From Bog-532 sp963732345 (GTDB lineage Bacteria; Actinomycetota; Actinomycetes; Streptosporangiales; Streptosporangiaceae): a stretch of 64,000 nt of DNA. The position numbers were made by a program, and so were the translations under genes. The stretch lies in NCBI GenBank assembly GCA_963732345.1, contig CAVSZI010000009.1, forward strand, positions 62,001 through 126,000. The letters run 5' to 3'. Below are positions 1 through 8,101 of this stretch, one piece after another. Below the pieces are notes generated by a model that was not told the origin of the DNA, did not search any database, and saw nothing but the letters and a program-made list of their open reading frames with translations. Each line of letters starts with the position of its first letter. The stretch's first letter is position 1.

Positions 1-214
1 TGTCTGCCTTCTCCCTTTACGCTAGGCCGTTCCGGGCAATCTCGGGCGGCATCCGCCAACCCGGTGCCGATAGGCTCCCAGAGATTGCGCTCGATGCGGG
101 CGCGCCTGGTCGGCGAGATCCGGCAGGCAGATGACGCCACCGCAGCACGAGTGGACGCCATGCTGACCGTAAGGCCCGCTCCTTGCAGGATGGGCCCGGC
201 GGATTTACTGGAGT

Positions 215-460
215 CTAGTTCGCCGGCTTCCGGACGAACGTGCCATAGCCAGGCACCGACTCGATAAGGCCCTCGTCCTTCAGGATGCCCAGTGCCTTGC
301 GGACGGTGTTGGTGGTGACGCCGAACTCCTCGGCGAGCCCGATGATGGCAGGCAGCGCCGACCCGGGCGCGTACTCGCCCGACGTGATCCGGTCACGCAG
401 GGCCGCGGCTATCTGCCGCGAGGGGGGAACTGCCATACCACGCTCTACCACGGCATACAT
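215..460 (-). CDS. GntR-family HTH regulator, DNA-binding domain only
   Basis: The 81-residue product is almost entirely a GntR winged helix. Residues 14-40 read IAAALRDRITSGEY...GSALP, followed by the recognition-helix region TTNTVRKALGILKDEGLI and the wing GYGTFV. It lacks any effector-binding domain, so it is shorter than FadR, HutC or YtrA types. The start at 460 and the in-frame ATG at 436 (MAVPPSRQ) are both possible; neither has a strong Shine-Dalgarno, and the shorter form keeps the whole domain. It is divergent from the small gene at 561, and a palindrome at 503-517 lies between them. Inference: autoregulator that may also control the divergent gene. Confidence 0.85.
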   Translation of the reverse strand: MYAVVERGMAVPPSRQIAAALRDRITSGEYAPGSALPAIIGLAEEFGVTTNTVRKALGILKDEGLIESVPGYGTFVRKPAN

Positions 461-502
461 CGTGCGGGACGTATAACCTCAAGATCAACTCACCCTTGGC
501 TA

Positions 503-517
503 TGGCATGGTATGCCA
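503..517. promoter_or_regulatory. Perfect palindrome between gntR-like gene and divergent ORF
   Basis: The sequence TGGCAT-GGT-ATGCCA is a perfect 6-bp inverted repeat with a 3-bp spacer. It lies about 43 bp upstream of the GntR-type gene and 44 bp upstream of the gene at 561. A related string, TGGTATGGCA, occurs on the minus strand at 431-440 inside the 5' end of the regulator gene. Position and symmetry suit a dimeric regulator site, but assignment to this GntR protein is inference. Confidence 0.5.
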
Positions 518-560
518 CAGGGTGCTTTGATGGGTGACGTAGCGGAAGGGTGGGACCACG

Positions 561-773
561 ATGTCGGCAGGACGGGCGCGTGTGGCATTTGATCAGGTTG
601 AGCGGAAGCAGTGGTTCGAGCACGAGCACCCGGACGTTGCCATTGAGCACTGCGCCGCGCCGGTCTGGCACTGGACGGCAGAATGGGTCGACGGCGACGG
701 TACCCGCCGGGTGCTCGTCAACCACGAATTGTCCGGGTTGCTGGACGCGCTGTCTGATGCATTAAGCGGTTGA
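561..773 (+). CDS. Small hypothetical protein (70 aa)
   Basis: I do not recognise a family. The ATG at 561 follows a purine-rich AAGGGTGGGA at 546-555, a reasonable Shine-Dalgarno. The product is acidic and Trp-rich (KQWFEHEHPD, VWHWTAEWVDGDG) and ends in a predicted helix, LSGLLDALSDALSG. No membrane segment or signal peptide is visible. It sits divergently from the GntR-type regulator across a palindromic site and may be its target. Downstream is only a truncated methyltransferase fragment. Confidence 0.55.
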   Translation: MSAGRARVAFDQVERKQWFEHEHPDVAIEHCAAPVWHWTAEWVDGDGTRRVLVNHELSGLLDALSDALSG

Positions 774-817
774 CCCGCCAACCTTAACGGCGGTGTACGC
801 GGACCCGGCAGGCGCCA

Positions 818-1069
818 GTGGCATCGCCGGTGACGATCCTCGGCGCCGACGAGAGAGGCGACGTGGACGTGGCGGACCACGACCTCACCGGGCCCACGCT
901 CATCGTGGTCGGGAACGAGGCGAGCGGGCTCAGCGAGGCCTGGCGGGCGGCCAGCGACCGGATCGCCCGGATCCCGATCACCGGCTCGGCCAGCTCGCTC
1001 AACGCGGCCAGCGCCACGACCGTCCTGCTGTACGAGGCCCGGCAGCGGCGTACCGGGGCCGAGGGCTAG
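818..1069 (+). pseudogene. 5'-truncated SpoU/TrmH RNA methyltransferase remnant
   Basis: The 83 codons encode the C-terminal half of the SPOUT (SpoU/TrmH) fold. Motif 2 reads IVVGNEASGLSE and motif 3 reads RIPITGSASSLNAASATTVLLYE, together the AdoMet-binding trefoil-knot signature of rRNA/tRNA 2'-O-methyltransferases. The N-terminal substrate-binding domain and motif 1 are missing; a full enzyme is roughly 150-280 residues. The GTG at 818 is simply the first in-frame start codon. The stop overlaps by 4 bases the stop of the convergent gene at 1066. It is unlikely to be functional. Confidence 0.7.
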
Positions 1070-1389
1070 TTGACGGCCATCTCACCGAGCTCGGACCAGC
1101 CATCCTGCTCGACCGTCACGCTGACGATCTTGGGTGTCTCGGCGAGGTGCGGCGGCAGCGTCTTCTGCGCCTCCCTGAAGTGCGCGGACGACACGTGCGC
1201 CACCCCGGCGTCCTGATCCCGGAACGCCTCGACCAGGACATATTCGGCCGGGTTGTCCAGGCTCCTGGACCAGTCGAACCACATACAGCCGGGTTCGCCG
1301 CGCGTCGCGGCAGTGAAATCACGGGAGATCTCAGGCCAGCGGTCGGCGTCCTCGGGACGCACCAGGAACTTGGCGGTGATGAAGATCAT
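1066..1389 (-). CDS. Antibiotic biosynthesis monooxygenase (ABM) domain protein
   Basis: The 107-residue product has the dimeric ferredoxin-like ABM/YgiN fold: a first strand MIFITAKFLVRPEDADRW, the central GEPGCMWFDWSRSLDNPAEYVLVEAFRD and the helix SSAHFREAQKTLP. Proteins of this family include quinol or polyketide monooxygenases and many of unknown substrate. The ATG at 1389 is preceded by AAGGAGG at ideal spacing, which rules out the longer upstream frame. It stands between two gene remnants on the other strand, so the setting gives no clue to substrate. Confidence 0.8.
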   Translation of the reverse strand: MIFITAKFLVRPEDADRWPEISRDFTAATRGEPGCMWFDWSRSLDNPAEYVLVEAFRDQDAGVAHVSSAHFREAQKTLPPHLAETPKIVSVTVEQDGWSELGEMAVN

Positions 1390-1539
1390 TGGGCCTCCTT
1401 CTCGAGGGCTGGCGGCACCATGATCGCGCAGGGTGGCGGCGGATGTTAAGCGAGAAGCAGGGTACGGCACATATTGAGACGGGGCGCCGGACTTCGCCGC
1501 CATGCGCCAGGCGTACGGGAGGACGGCCACGGTGAGTGG

Positions 1540-1780
1540 TTCGGTAACACCGCCGAACGGGACGGCCGGCTGCTCACCTTCGGTGCGGGGGCGCACTTCT
1601 GCCCCGGGGCCAACCTGGCCCGCGGCGAGCTGGAGGAGGCGCTGGCGTTCCTGGCCCCCCGGATGCCGGCGCCCGCGCGGCACGGCATGGCGCGGCTCGG
1701 CGGCGTGGAGGGCATCTGCGGCTCGAGCACTCCCGCTGCGCTGGGACGCGGTTCCCGGGGGGCCACGGCCCGCCGGATGA
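1540..1780 (+). pseudogene. Cytochrome P450 C-terminal remnant
   Basis: Translation gives LLTFGAGAHFCPGANLARGE, the P450 heme-binding loop (FGxGxHxCxG) with its cysteine ligand and the start of the L helix. No I-helix or K-helix (ExxR) precedes it, and the frame would start well inside a P450. After about position 1720 the expected C-terminal strand continues in another frame (ALPLRWDAVPGG), so at least one frameshift is present. It is a decayed fragment. Confidence 0.65.
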
Positions 1781-1805
1781 CGGCGCAGGCCATGCTTAGG
1801 CCTGT

Positions 1806-2558
1806 ATGACCATCACAGACGCGCTCGTGCTGCTGGCCGCGGGCGTGGCGGCCGGCATCATGAGCACGGTGCTGAGCCTCGCCTCGCTCGTGTCCTATCC
1901 GGTCCTGCTCGCGCTCGGCCTGCCGCCGCTGGTGGCGAACGTGACCAATACGGTGTCGCTGGTACTGACCGGCGCGGGCTCGGCGGCCGGCTCGAGGCCG
2001 GAACTGGCCGGCCAGGGCGGCCGGGTCCGCCGGTTCGGCACGGTGACGGCGCTGGGCGGTGCGGCGGGCGCGGCGACCCTGCTGCTGGCCCCGGCCCAGA
2101 CATTCCAGCTGGTGGTGCCGTTCCTGATCGCGGGCGCGTCCGTGCTGCTGGCCATCCAGCCGCGGATCAAGAGTCTCTCGGCGCGGCCAGAGGGCGAGCG
2201 CAGCATCGCGCTCAACGCGGCCCTGTTCGGGGCGGCGGCCTACGTGGGGTACTTCGGCGCGGGCGGCGGGGTGCTGCTGCTCGCCGTGCTCGGCGTCATG
2301 GTGGCAGAGACCCTGGCCCGGCTCAACGCGGTCAAGAACGTGATCAGCGGGCTGGCCAATTTCGTCGCCGCGGCGGCCTTCGCCGTCTTTGCGCCGGTGC
2401 GATGGTCATTCGTGGTCCCGCTGGCGGCGGGTTTCCTGATTGGCGGCTGGACCGGGCCGAAAATCGTCCGCCGGATGCCGGCTCCCGGATTGCGGATTGT
2501 GGTGGCCCTGGCCAGCCTGGCCCTCGCGATCAAGCTCGCCTTCGACGCCTACCGCTAG
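1806..2558 (+). CDS. TauE/SafE (TSUP) family permease
   Basis: This 250-residue membrane protein has about eight hydrophobic segments and the TSUP layout of two related halves, each opening with a small-residue-rich helix and a conserved loop (N-terminal PPLVANVTNTVSLVLTGAGS; second half YFGAGGGVLLLAVLGV, then LNAVKNVISGLANF). TSUP proteins export sulfite, sulfoacetate or other organic anions across the cytoplasmic membrane; the substrate here cannot be told. The ATG at 1806 has only a weak AGG upstream. No linked sulfur-metabolism gene is seen. Confidence 0.85.
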   Translation: MTITDALVLLAAGVAAGIMSTVLSLASLVSYPVLLALGLPPLVANVTNTVSLVLTGAGSAAGSRPELAGQGGRVRRFGTVTALGGAAGAATLLLAPAQTFQLVVPFLIAGASVLLAIQPRIKSLSARPEGERSIALNAALFGAAAYVGYFGAGGGVLLLAVLGVMVAETLARLNAVKNVISGLANFVAAAAFAVFAPVRWSFVVPLAAGFLIGGWTGPKIVRRMPAPGLRIVVALASLALAIKLAFDAYR

Positions 2559-2804
2559 GCCTTCGTTAGGCCATCGCGGGTAACGCCGGAGGAAAATGCG
2601 TCATTTGAGACAATCGCCCGGGCCTTATCCAATTAAAATCACTCACATCTGGGATTGCATAGGTCTACCCTGTCTACATCAATAATACGGGGGCGTACCC
2701 GTGCGGGGCGATTTGGCGGGGGATCGGCCGCGCGTTGAGGAGCACCTTCAGCTGACGCCGCAGGCGACCCGGTGTACCGAGTGCGACGGAGAGGGGAGCA
2801 ACAC

Positions 2805-3041
2805 ATGACCGCGCTCATCATCATCGCCCTCGTCCTGGGGGCCGGTTACCTCGTGTCCCTGCGCGTCCACCCGCTCCGGCGCTGCCCCGTGTGCAGGAGC
2901 ACGGGACGGCACTTTGGGAGCTTCTACACCGGCTCCTATCGCCGCTGCCGCGCGTGCGGCGGCACCGGGCGCAAGGACCGGCTGGGCACGAAGGTCTTCT
3001 TCGGCGGCACCAACGACACCGGAATCTACGGCCCCCGGTAA
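2805..3041 (+). CDS. Small membrane-anchored zinc-ribbon-like protein
   Basis: The 78-residue product has one N-terminal membrane helix (ALIIIALVLGAGYLVSL) followed by two cysteine pairs, CPVCRSTG and CRACGGTG, spaced like a DnaJ-type CxxCxGxG zinc centre. It ends in a glycine-rich tail. The ATG at 2805 follows GAGGGGAG at 2791-2798. The 246-bp upstream gap is relatively AT-rich and probably holds the promoter. Similar small proteins are common hypotheticals in actinomycetes; the function is not known to me. Confidence 0.7.
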   Translation: MTALIIIALVLGAGYLVSLRVHPLRRCPVCRSTGRHFGSFYTGSYRRCRACGGTGRKDRLGTKVFFGGTNDTGIYGPR

Positions 3042-3042
3042 T

Positions 3043-4026
3043 TCACCGGTCTGCTGAATCGCCGATCATGATCAATACCTTGCCGGTGACGCCCTTCTCG
3101 ACGGCCTCATGCGCCGCGGCGATATCGTCCAGCCGGAAACGATGGACCGGCAATGGCGTCAGGGCCCCCGCGCGCAAGGCGCCGGTGATGTCCGCGACCG
3201 CCTGATCCACCGCCGTCTCCGGGACCGTGTACAGCAGAACGAACCGCAGCGTGACGTTGGCGCTCATGCAGGCGCGTACCGGCAGGACCGGATCCGGGGC
3301 CGTGGCCGCGTACGTGACGACCACGGTCTCGGGGCCCGAAACGGCCAGGTCCGTGTCCAGGTTCGCCCCCAGGGCCACCTCGACCACGCGATCGGCCCGG
3401 CCGGCGTAGGCGCGCACCTCCTCGGCCACGTTCTGCTGGCGGTAGTTCAGCACCAGGTCGGCACCGGCGGCGCGGGCGAGTTCACCCTTCTCCGGACTGC
3501 TCACCGTGGCGATGACCCGAGCACCGTCCCGTTTGGCAAGGTCGATGGAGAAATGACCAACGGCCCCCGCGCCGCCCGCGACCAGCACGGTCTTGCCGGT
3601 CACCGCGCCGTCCGCGAACACGCAGCGGTGCGCGGTGATGGCCGGGACGCCCAGCATCGCGCCCAGCTCCATGTCCGCGTTGTCCGGGAGCGGGACCGCA
3701 TGGCGTTCGGGCACCACGGTCCACTCGGCGGCCGTCCCCCACTTCCGCCCGGCGGCCAGGAACAGCCAGACCCGCTGCCCGGCGCGGGCCGGATCCACTC
3801 CCGGGCCGACGGCGTCGATCACCCCGGCGCCGTCCTGGTCCGGGATCTGGAATCCGTCGATCGGGCGGGGGACCGCCCCGCTGCGGGCCTTCACGTCGGT
3901 CGGGTTGATCCCCGACACCGCGACGCGGACCCGTACCTCGCCCGGGCCGGGCTCGGGCCGGGCGATCTCGCTGACCTTCAGCACGTCCCGGGCCGGCCCG
4001 GTGGCCTCGTAGAGAGCCGCCTTCAT
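3043..4026 (-). CDS. NADPH:quinone oxidoreductase / zinc-independent MDR reductase
   Basis: The 327-residue medium-chain reductase has an N-terminal GroES-like domain (MKAALYEATG, EVRVRVAVSGINPTDVKARSG) and a Rossmann domain with VLVAGGAGAVGHFSIDLAKRDG for NADPH. The zinc-site cysteines of alcohol dehydrogenases are absent, placing it with quinone oxidoreductase (QOR)-type enzymes. The chosen ATG at 4026 has GGAGGA just upstream. Divergent from the aldo/keto reductase at 4107 across an 80-bp gap, so the two may share regulation. Its natural substrate is unknown. Confidence 0.85.
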   Translation of the reverse strand: MKAALYEATGPARDVLKVSEIARPEPGPGEVRVRVAVSGINPTDVKARSGAVPRPIDGFQIPDQDGAGVIDAVGPGVDPARAGQRVWLFLAAGRKWGTAAEWTVVPERHAVPLPDNADMELGAMLGVPAITAHRCVFADGAVTGKTVLVAGGAGAVGHFSIDLAKRDGARVIATVSSPEKGELARAAGADLVLNYRQQNVAEEVRAYAGRADRVVEVALGANLDTDLAVSGPETVVVTYAATAPDPVLPVRACMSANVTLRFVLLYTVPETAVDQAVADITGALRAGALTPLPVHRFRLDDIAAAHEAVEKGVTGKVLIMIGDSADR

Positions 4027-4106
4027 TGGTGTCCTCCTCGGCGAACAGGTGTCCGCTGCACATTGCCCATCCTCGCACCGGGGCCAGTTGGATAGGATCG
4101 CCAATC

Positions 4107-5090
4107 GTGGAACAGCGGGTGCTCGGCAAGACAGGCAGGCCGGTCTCGGTCATCGGGCTCGGAACGTGGCAGCTCGGCGCGGACTGGGGGAACGTAAGCG
4201 ACTCCGAGGCGCTCGCCGTGCTGTACGCGGCGGTCGAGTCCGGCGTCACGTTCCTCGACACCGCCGACGTGTACGGTGACGGCCGCAGCGAGCGCGTCAT
4301 CGGCCGGTTCATCGCCGGCAACGCCGGGCAGGGCGTGACCGTCGCCACCAAGATGGGCCGCCGGGCCGACCAGGTGCCGGGGAACTACACGCTGGAGAAC
4401 TTCCGCGCCTGGACGGACCGTTCCCGGGTCAACCTCGGCGTGGACACCCTCGATCTGGTGCAGCTGCACTGCCCGCCGGCCGCGGTGTACGCCACCGACG
4501 CCGTCTTCGACGCCCTCGACACCCTGGTCCGCGAGGAACGCATCGCGTCCTACGGCGTGAGCGTCGAGACGTGCGCGGAGGCACTCGCCGCCATCGCGCG
4601 CCCGGGCACGGCGACCGTGCAGATCATCCTGAACGCGTTCCGGCGCAAGCCGCTGGAGGCGGTCCTCCCGGCCGCCGCCGCGGCGGGAGTCGGCATCATC
4701 GCCCGGGTGCCGCTCGCCTCCGGCCTGCTGTCCGGCCGGTACACACGGGACTCCACCTTCGCCGCCGACGATCATCGTTCGTACAACCGGCACGGCGAGG
4801 CGTTCGACGTCGGGGAGACGTTCTCCGGGGTCGACTTCGAGGCCGGTGTGGACGCGGCGCGGGAATTCGCCGCGCTGGCGCAGCCCGGCGCGACGCCCGC
4901 GCAGACCGCGCTGCGCTGGGTGATCCAGCAGCCCGGCGTCACGACCGTCATCCCGGGGGCACGCAACGCCGGCCAGGCGGGGCAGAACTCCGCGGCCGCT
5001 GACCTGCCCGCGCTGGACGGCGCGACCCTCGGCGCGATCGAGAACCTGTACGACAAGTACTTCCGGGCCGAGGTCCACGCGCGCTGGTGA
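4107..5090 (+). CDS. Aldo/keto reductase
   Basis: The 327-residue TIM-barrel NADPH-dependent oxidoreductase reads VEQRVLGKTGRPVSVIGLGT at its N-terminus. The catalytic Asp and Tyr lie in FLDTADVYGDG, the Lys in VATKMGRR, the His in LVQLHCPP, and a cofactor loop is TTVIPGARNAGQ. The GTG at 4107 is used because homology begins there and an AGGA lies about 10 bases upstream. It is divergent from the quinone reductase gene. Physiological substrate unknown. Confidence 0.88.
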   Translation: MEQRVLGKTGRPVSVIGLGTWQLGADWGNVSDSEALAVLYAAVESGVTFLDTADVYGDGRSERVIGRFIAGNAGQGVTVATKMGRRADQVPGNYTLENFRAWTDRSRVNLGVDTLDLVQLHCPPAAVYATDAVFDALDTLVREERIASYGVSVETCAEALAAIARPGTATVQIILNAFRRKPLEAVLPAAAAAGVGIIARVPLASGLLSGRYTRDSTFAADDHRSYNRHGEAFDVGETFSGVDFEAGVDAAREFAALAQPGATPAQTALRWVIQQPGVTTVIPGARNAGQAGQNSAAADLPALDGATLGAIENLYDKYFRAEVHARW

Positions 5091-5450
5091 CGGCCGCCCC
5101 ACCCCGTGGGCCCCGCCCGGGGCCGCGCCGGGGGATGGAGGGACTGCCGCCAAGCCGCGGTTGGCTTCCAGCGAGGACCACCCCGTCTGGCTGCTGACCG
5201 TCACGCGGCACTGGAACATCGACCGGCCCGACCCGAGGCAAGGCGACCGGCCCGTCACGCCGTGAGCGGGTCGCCGCGGACCCCTCCCAGCGGAGCACGC
5301 AAGATCCCAGAAACCTTTGAGCAACCTCACAGGCGTTTCACCTGGCCAGCCCCGACTTCTTGCTGGAAGATAAAGATCATCACAATTCAGCATCAATACC
5401 GGGCGAATGGGAACCAAACGTCATGGGCCAAGCGCCCGGAGAGGGAGGCT
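5091..5450. other. Intergenic region upstream of secreted protease
   Basis: These 360 bases hold no credible gene. The frame of the protease stays open leftward, but the translation is Arg/Pro-rich and unlike protein. The stretch around 5360-5410 is relatively A/T-rich (GATAAAGATCATCACAATTC) and is the likely promoter region of the protease gene. No clear dyad or riboswitch was seen. Confidence 0.5.
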
Positions 5451-6332
5451 ATGCGTCCGCAGAGCGGGAAGACCGAGGGGGCGCACGAGCCAGGGTCCTC
5501 GGACCGGCCGCGGGGATCACACTGGCTCCGGTGGCTGGCCAAGCCATCCGCTCGCTTCATCAGCACCTCGGTGCTCGCGACGCTGGCCATCATTTTCGCC
5601 ACCCCCGCCGACGGGGGCACCGGCGTCCTGACCGCGCGCATCGCTAAGATCGTCGGGCTCGCGTCGTCCCCGGCGCGCACCGGGCAGCCGTACGGCGGCA
5701 CCCCGGCCGTCGGCGCACTGTTCACTACCAGCAACGGCCGGCTCGGGACGCATTTCTGCACGGCCAGCGTGGTGAACAGCCCGCACGGGGACCTGCTCGT
5801 CACCGCGGCGCACTGCGTCACCGGCACGCCGGGCACGATCGCGTTCGTGCCGGGATACGCAGACGGCGAGGCCCCCTACGGCATCTGGGACGTCGCGCGG
5901 GTGTTCACCGACCAGGCCTGGAACAACTCAACCAGCGAGGACGACGACGTCGCCTTCCTGCAGGTGCGGCAGAACACCGCCAGTGCCCCGATCGAGGACG
6001 TCACCGGCGCCGAACAGCTCGGCATCGACCTGCCCGAGGTCGAGCTGACGCGGGTGGCCGGCTACCCGAACGGCGCGAGCGAGCCGATGATCTGCCAGAA
6101 CTGGACCAAGGCGTTCAGCGAGGCGCAGCTGGAGTTCGACTGCGGCGGCTACCCGAACGGAACGAGCGGCGGCCCGTTCCTCGTGCAGGTGGACAGGGCC
6201 ACCGGGCAGGGCACCGTGATGGGGGTCATCGGCGGCTACGAGCAGGGCGGCGACGACCCAGCCGTGTCCTACTCGGCGGTATTCGGCCAGAACGTCGCCG
6301 CGCTGTACAAGACGGCCGAGGCCGACAGCTAA
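5451..6332 (+). CDS. Secreted trypsin-like serine protease (S1 family)
   Basis: The 293-residue protein has an N-terminal hydrophobic segment (FISTSVLATLAIIFATPADG) behind a basic region, consistent with a signal peptide or anchor. The mature part carries the chymotrypsin triad: His in LLVTAAHCVTG, Asp in EDDDVAFLQV and Ser in GYPNGTSGGPF. Cysteines flank the histidine (HFCTASV, AHC) and another pair (MICQ, FDCGG) suggests disulfides. The ATG at 5451 follows GAGGGAGG. Inference: extracellular protease of the secreted actinomycete type. Confidence 0.87.
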   Translation: MRPQSGKTEGAHEPGSSDRPRGSHWLRWLAKPSARFISTSVLATLAIIFATPADGGTGVLTARIAKIVGLASSPARTGQPYGGTPAVGALFTTSNGRLGTHFCTASVVNSPHGDLLVTAAHCVTGTPGTIAFVPGYADGEAPYGIWDVARVFTDQAWNNSTSEDDDVAFLQVRQNTASAPIEDVTGAEQLGIDLPEVELTRVAGYPNGASEPMICQNWTKAFSEAQLEFDCGGYPNGTSGGPFLVQVDRATGQGTVMGVIGGYEQGGDDPAVSYSAVFGQNVAALYKTAEADS

Positions 6333-6474
6333 GGTTCAGGCGCCGGCTGGGCGGAGCCGGCCCCCGGAGGGGTCCACCGTTCCGTAGTCCTCCTCCGGCG
6401 GCGGGACAGGTGATCCTATGCGCCGGGCCCTCGGGCACTCCGATCAGGGCCTGCGGGTGACCAGGGTGGGGGCG

Positions 6475-7281
6475 TCAGGGCTTGCGGGCGACCAGGGCGT
6501 AGCAATAGGCCTCGGCCGGGTTCGGCGGTAGCGGGCGGCCGGGATCGGGGCGCCACTCGGGGAGCCACACGATCCCCGGCTCTTCCAGCCCGAGGCCGTC
6601 GATCAGCCGCAGGATGTGGTCCCGGCTGCGGACATGCGCCGACGCGGTCGCCTGGTCGTAGACCTCGGCGGCCTCGTTGACCTCCGGCGTCGCATCGGCG
6701 CTACCGTGCGACATGACCAGGTAGCTTCCGGATGGGAACGGCTCGAGGAGCTTCCTGATGAGGCCGCCCGGGTCGTCGTCGTCGGGGACGAAGTGCAGGA
6801 TGGCGACGAGCAGCAGGGCGACCGGTCGCTCGAAGTCGATCAGCGCCCGCAGTTCCGGGTCGGCCAGAATCTCGTCCGGCTGGCGCAGGTCGTGCGCCAC
6901 GATCGTGGTACCGGCCACACCGTGCAGCAGGTGCCGGCCGTGCGCCAGCACCACGGGGTCGTTGTCCACGTAGACCACGTGGCTGCCCGGCGCCGCCTCC
7001 TGCGCGACCTCGTGCACGTTGCGCACGGTCGGGAGACCGGCGCCGACGTCGATGAACTGCCGGATGCCCCGGCTGACCGCGAGGTAGCGGATCGCCCAGC
7101 CGATGAAGGCGCGGTTCCACTGGCAGGCGGTGCGGACGTTCGGCAGTACCTGGGCGATCTGCTCAGCGGCCGCCCGGTCGGCCGGGTAATTGTCCTTCCC
7201 GCCGAGCAGGTAGTCGTATATCCGCGCCGTACTCGGAATGTCCGGCCTGAACCTTTTTCTCCAGCCCTCATTTTCGGTCAC
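6475..7281 (-). CDS. S-adenosyl methyltransferase (DUF574/PF04672 type)
   Basis: The 268-residue product matches the actinomycete SAM methyltransferase family by its N-terminal PSTARIYDYLLGGKDNYPAD, the AdoMet loop FIDVGAGLPT, the acidic VVYVDNDPVVLAHGR and the later VALLLVAILHFVPDDDDP. Members are common in Streptomyces and relatives; substrates are mostly unknown. The GTG at 7281 is preceded by GGAG with 7-base spacing and gives the usual family length; the frame remains open further upstream but is not protein-like. It precedes the XRE/DUF397 cluster, a frequent neighbourhood for this family. Confidence 0.85.
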   Translation of the reverse strand: MTENEGWRKRFRPDIPSTARIYDYLLGGKDNYPADRAAAEQIAQVLPNVRTACQWNRAFIGWAIRYLAVSRGIRQFIDVGAGLPTVRNVHEVAQEAAPGSHVVYVDNDPVVLAHGRHLLHGVAGTTIVAHDLRQPDEILADPELRALIDFERPVALLLVAILHFVPDDDDPGGLIRKLLEPFPSGSYLVMSHGSADATPEVNEAAEVYDQATASAHVRSRDHILRLIDGLGLEEPGIVWLPEWRPDPGRPLPPNPAEAYCYALVARKP

Positions 7282-8101
7282 CGCATTACTCCATGGAAGC
7301 CGTGATAAAGAAAGTGCGCTGAACACTTGCATTACGGCACAGAGGCCGCACGTAAATGGATCAGTTATCACGGCGCGCCGAGGGGGGTGCGGCGCCGCAT
7401 TCGGCCGAACGGTACATATCGGTCTTATCGGACAGAACCGAGCTATCGCGCCTACCACGCTAGCCGGCCACGCCGGCCCGGCGACGCGGCCGGCCGGTGA
7501 CTCACGTGCCCGCCACGTCCACGCCAGTCTACGGACGTGCACGGAAGCGTCCACTTCAGTTTTCTGAAGGAGCCGGGCGCGCGGCGGGGCCGGGGACGGC
7601 CCAGACGTCACCGTACCGGTCGGCCGGGACCGTTCAGTGGCCGCATGAGCACGCTGCGTACGACACGGATCGCCTCGTAGGCGCACTTCGACGGCCGCGC
7701 GGCACCGTCCGCCCGGCCTCCCGCGGGGGTGCCGGCCGGGCCGGCCGGGCGGGGCGCCGGAGCGGCAACCGGGCGAAAACGCATTTAATGGATTCACAAC
7801 TTGCGCGGCGCAACCTGCCGGCCAGGCACACGAGGGCATGGCGTGAAATCCCATATGCGTTATGATTGCTTTGGCACGACAAAGTGCTATACGGCGGAAC
7901 GCAATTGCGCCAATGATGTGCATAGATAGGACACTTCTGGATGACAGTTTTGTCTTATTTGCCTCAAGTACTCGTGACAGGTTTGTCTGGACATCAGTGT
8001 AGCCGGTTGCGACAGAACTGTCTTAGCGGTGACGGCATCCGGGCCCGGGAAGCGGCCGTTGGCCCGGACGGATCGCTCTGGGGCGATCGAGGAGAGGACA
8101 G
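7282..8101. other. 820-bp intergenic region between methyltransferase and XRE regulator
   Basis: I see no convincing gene here. The left 550 bp is GC-rich; from about 7780 to 8000 the base composition turns AT-richer, with several short A/T runs, as expected for divergent promoters. The right end holds three regularly spaced GACA-N4-TGTC sites (listed separately) directly before the XRE-type regulator. Confidence 0.6.
7943..8022. promoter_or_regulatory. Three tandem GACA-N4-TGTC operator-like dyads
   Basis: Copies lie at 7943-7954 (GACAGTTTTGTC), 7976-7987 (GACAGGTTTGTC) and 8011-8022 (GACAGAACTGTC). Each is an inverted repeat GACA/TGTC with a 4-base spacer starting with G. Start-to-start spacings are 33 and 35 bp, close to three helical turns. 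A further TGTC-TG-GACA overlaps copy two at 7984-7993. They end about 80 bp before the XRE-type gene at 8102, which suggests an array of autoregulatory sites for that protein (inference). Confidence 0.65.

Noticed and set aside
64..267. Short open frame at the left edge
   Set aside because: Arg/Ser/Pro-rich translation, no Shine-Dalgarno, no family signature, and it overlaps the end of the GntR-type gene on the other strand.
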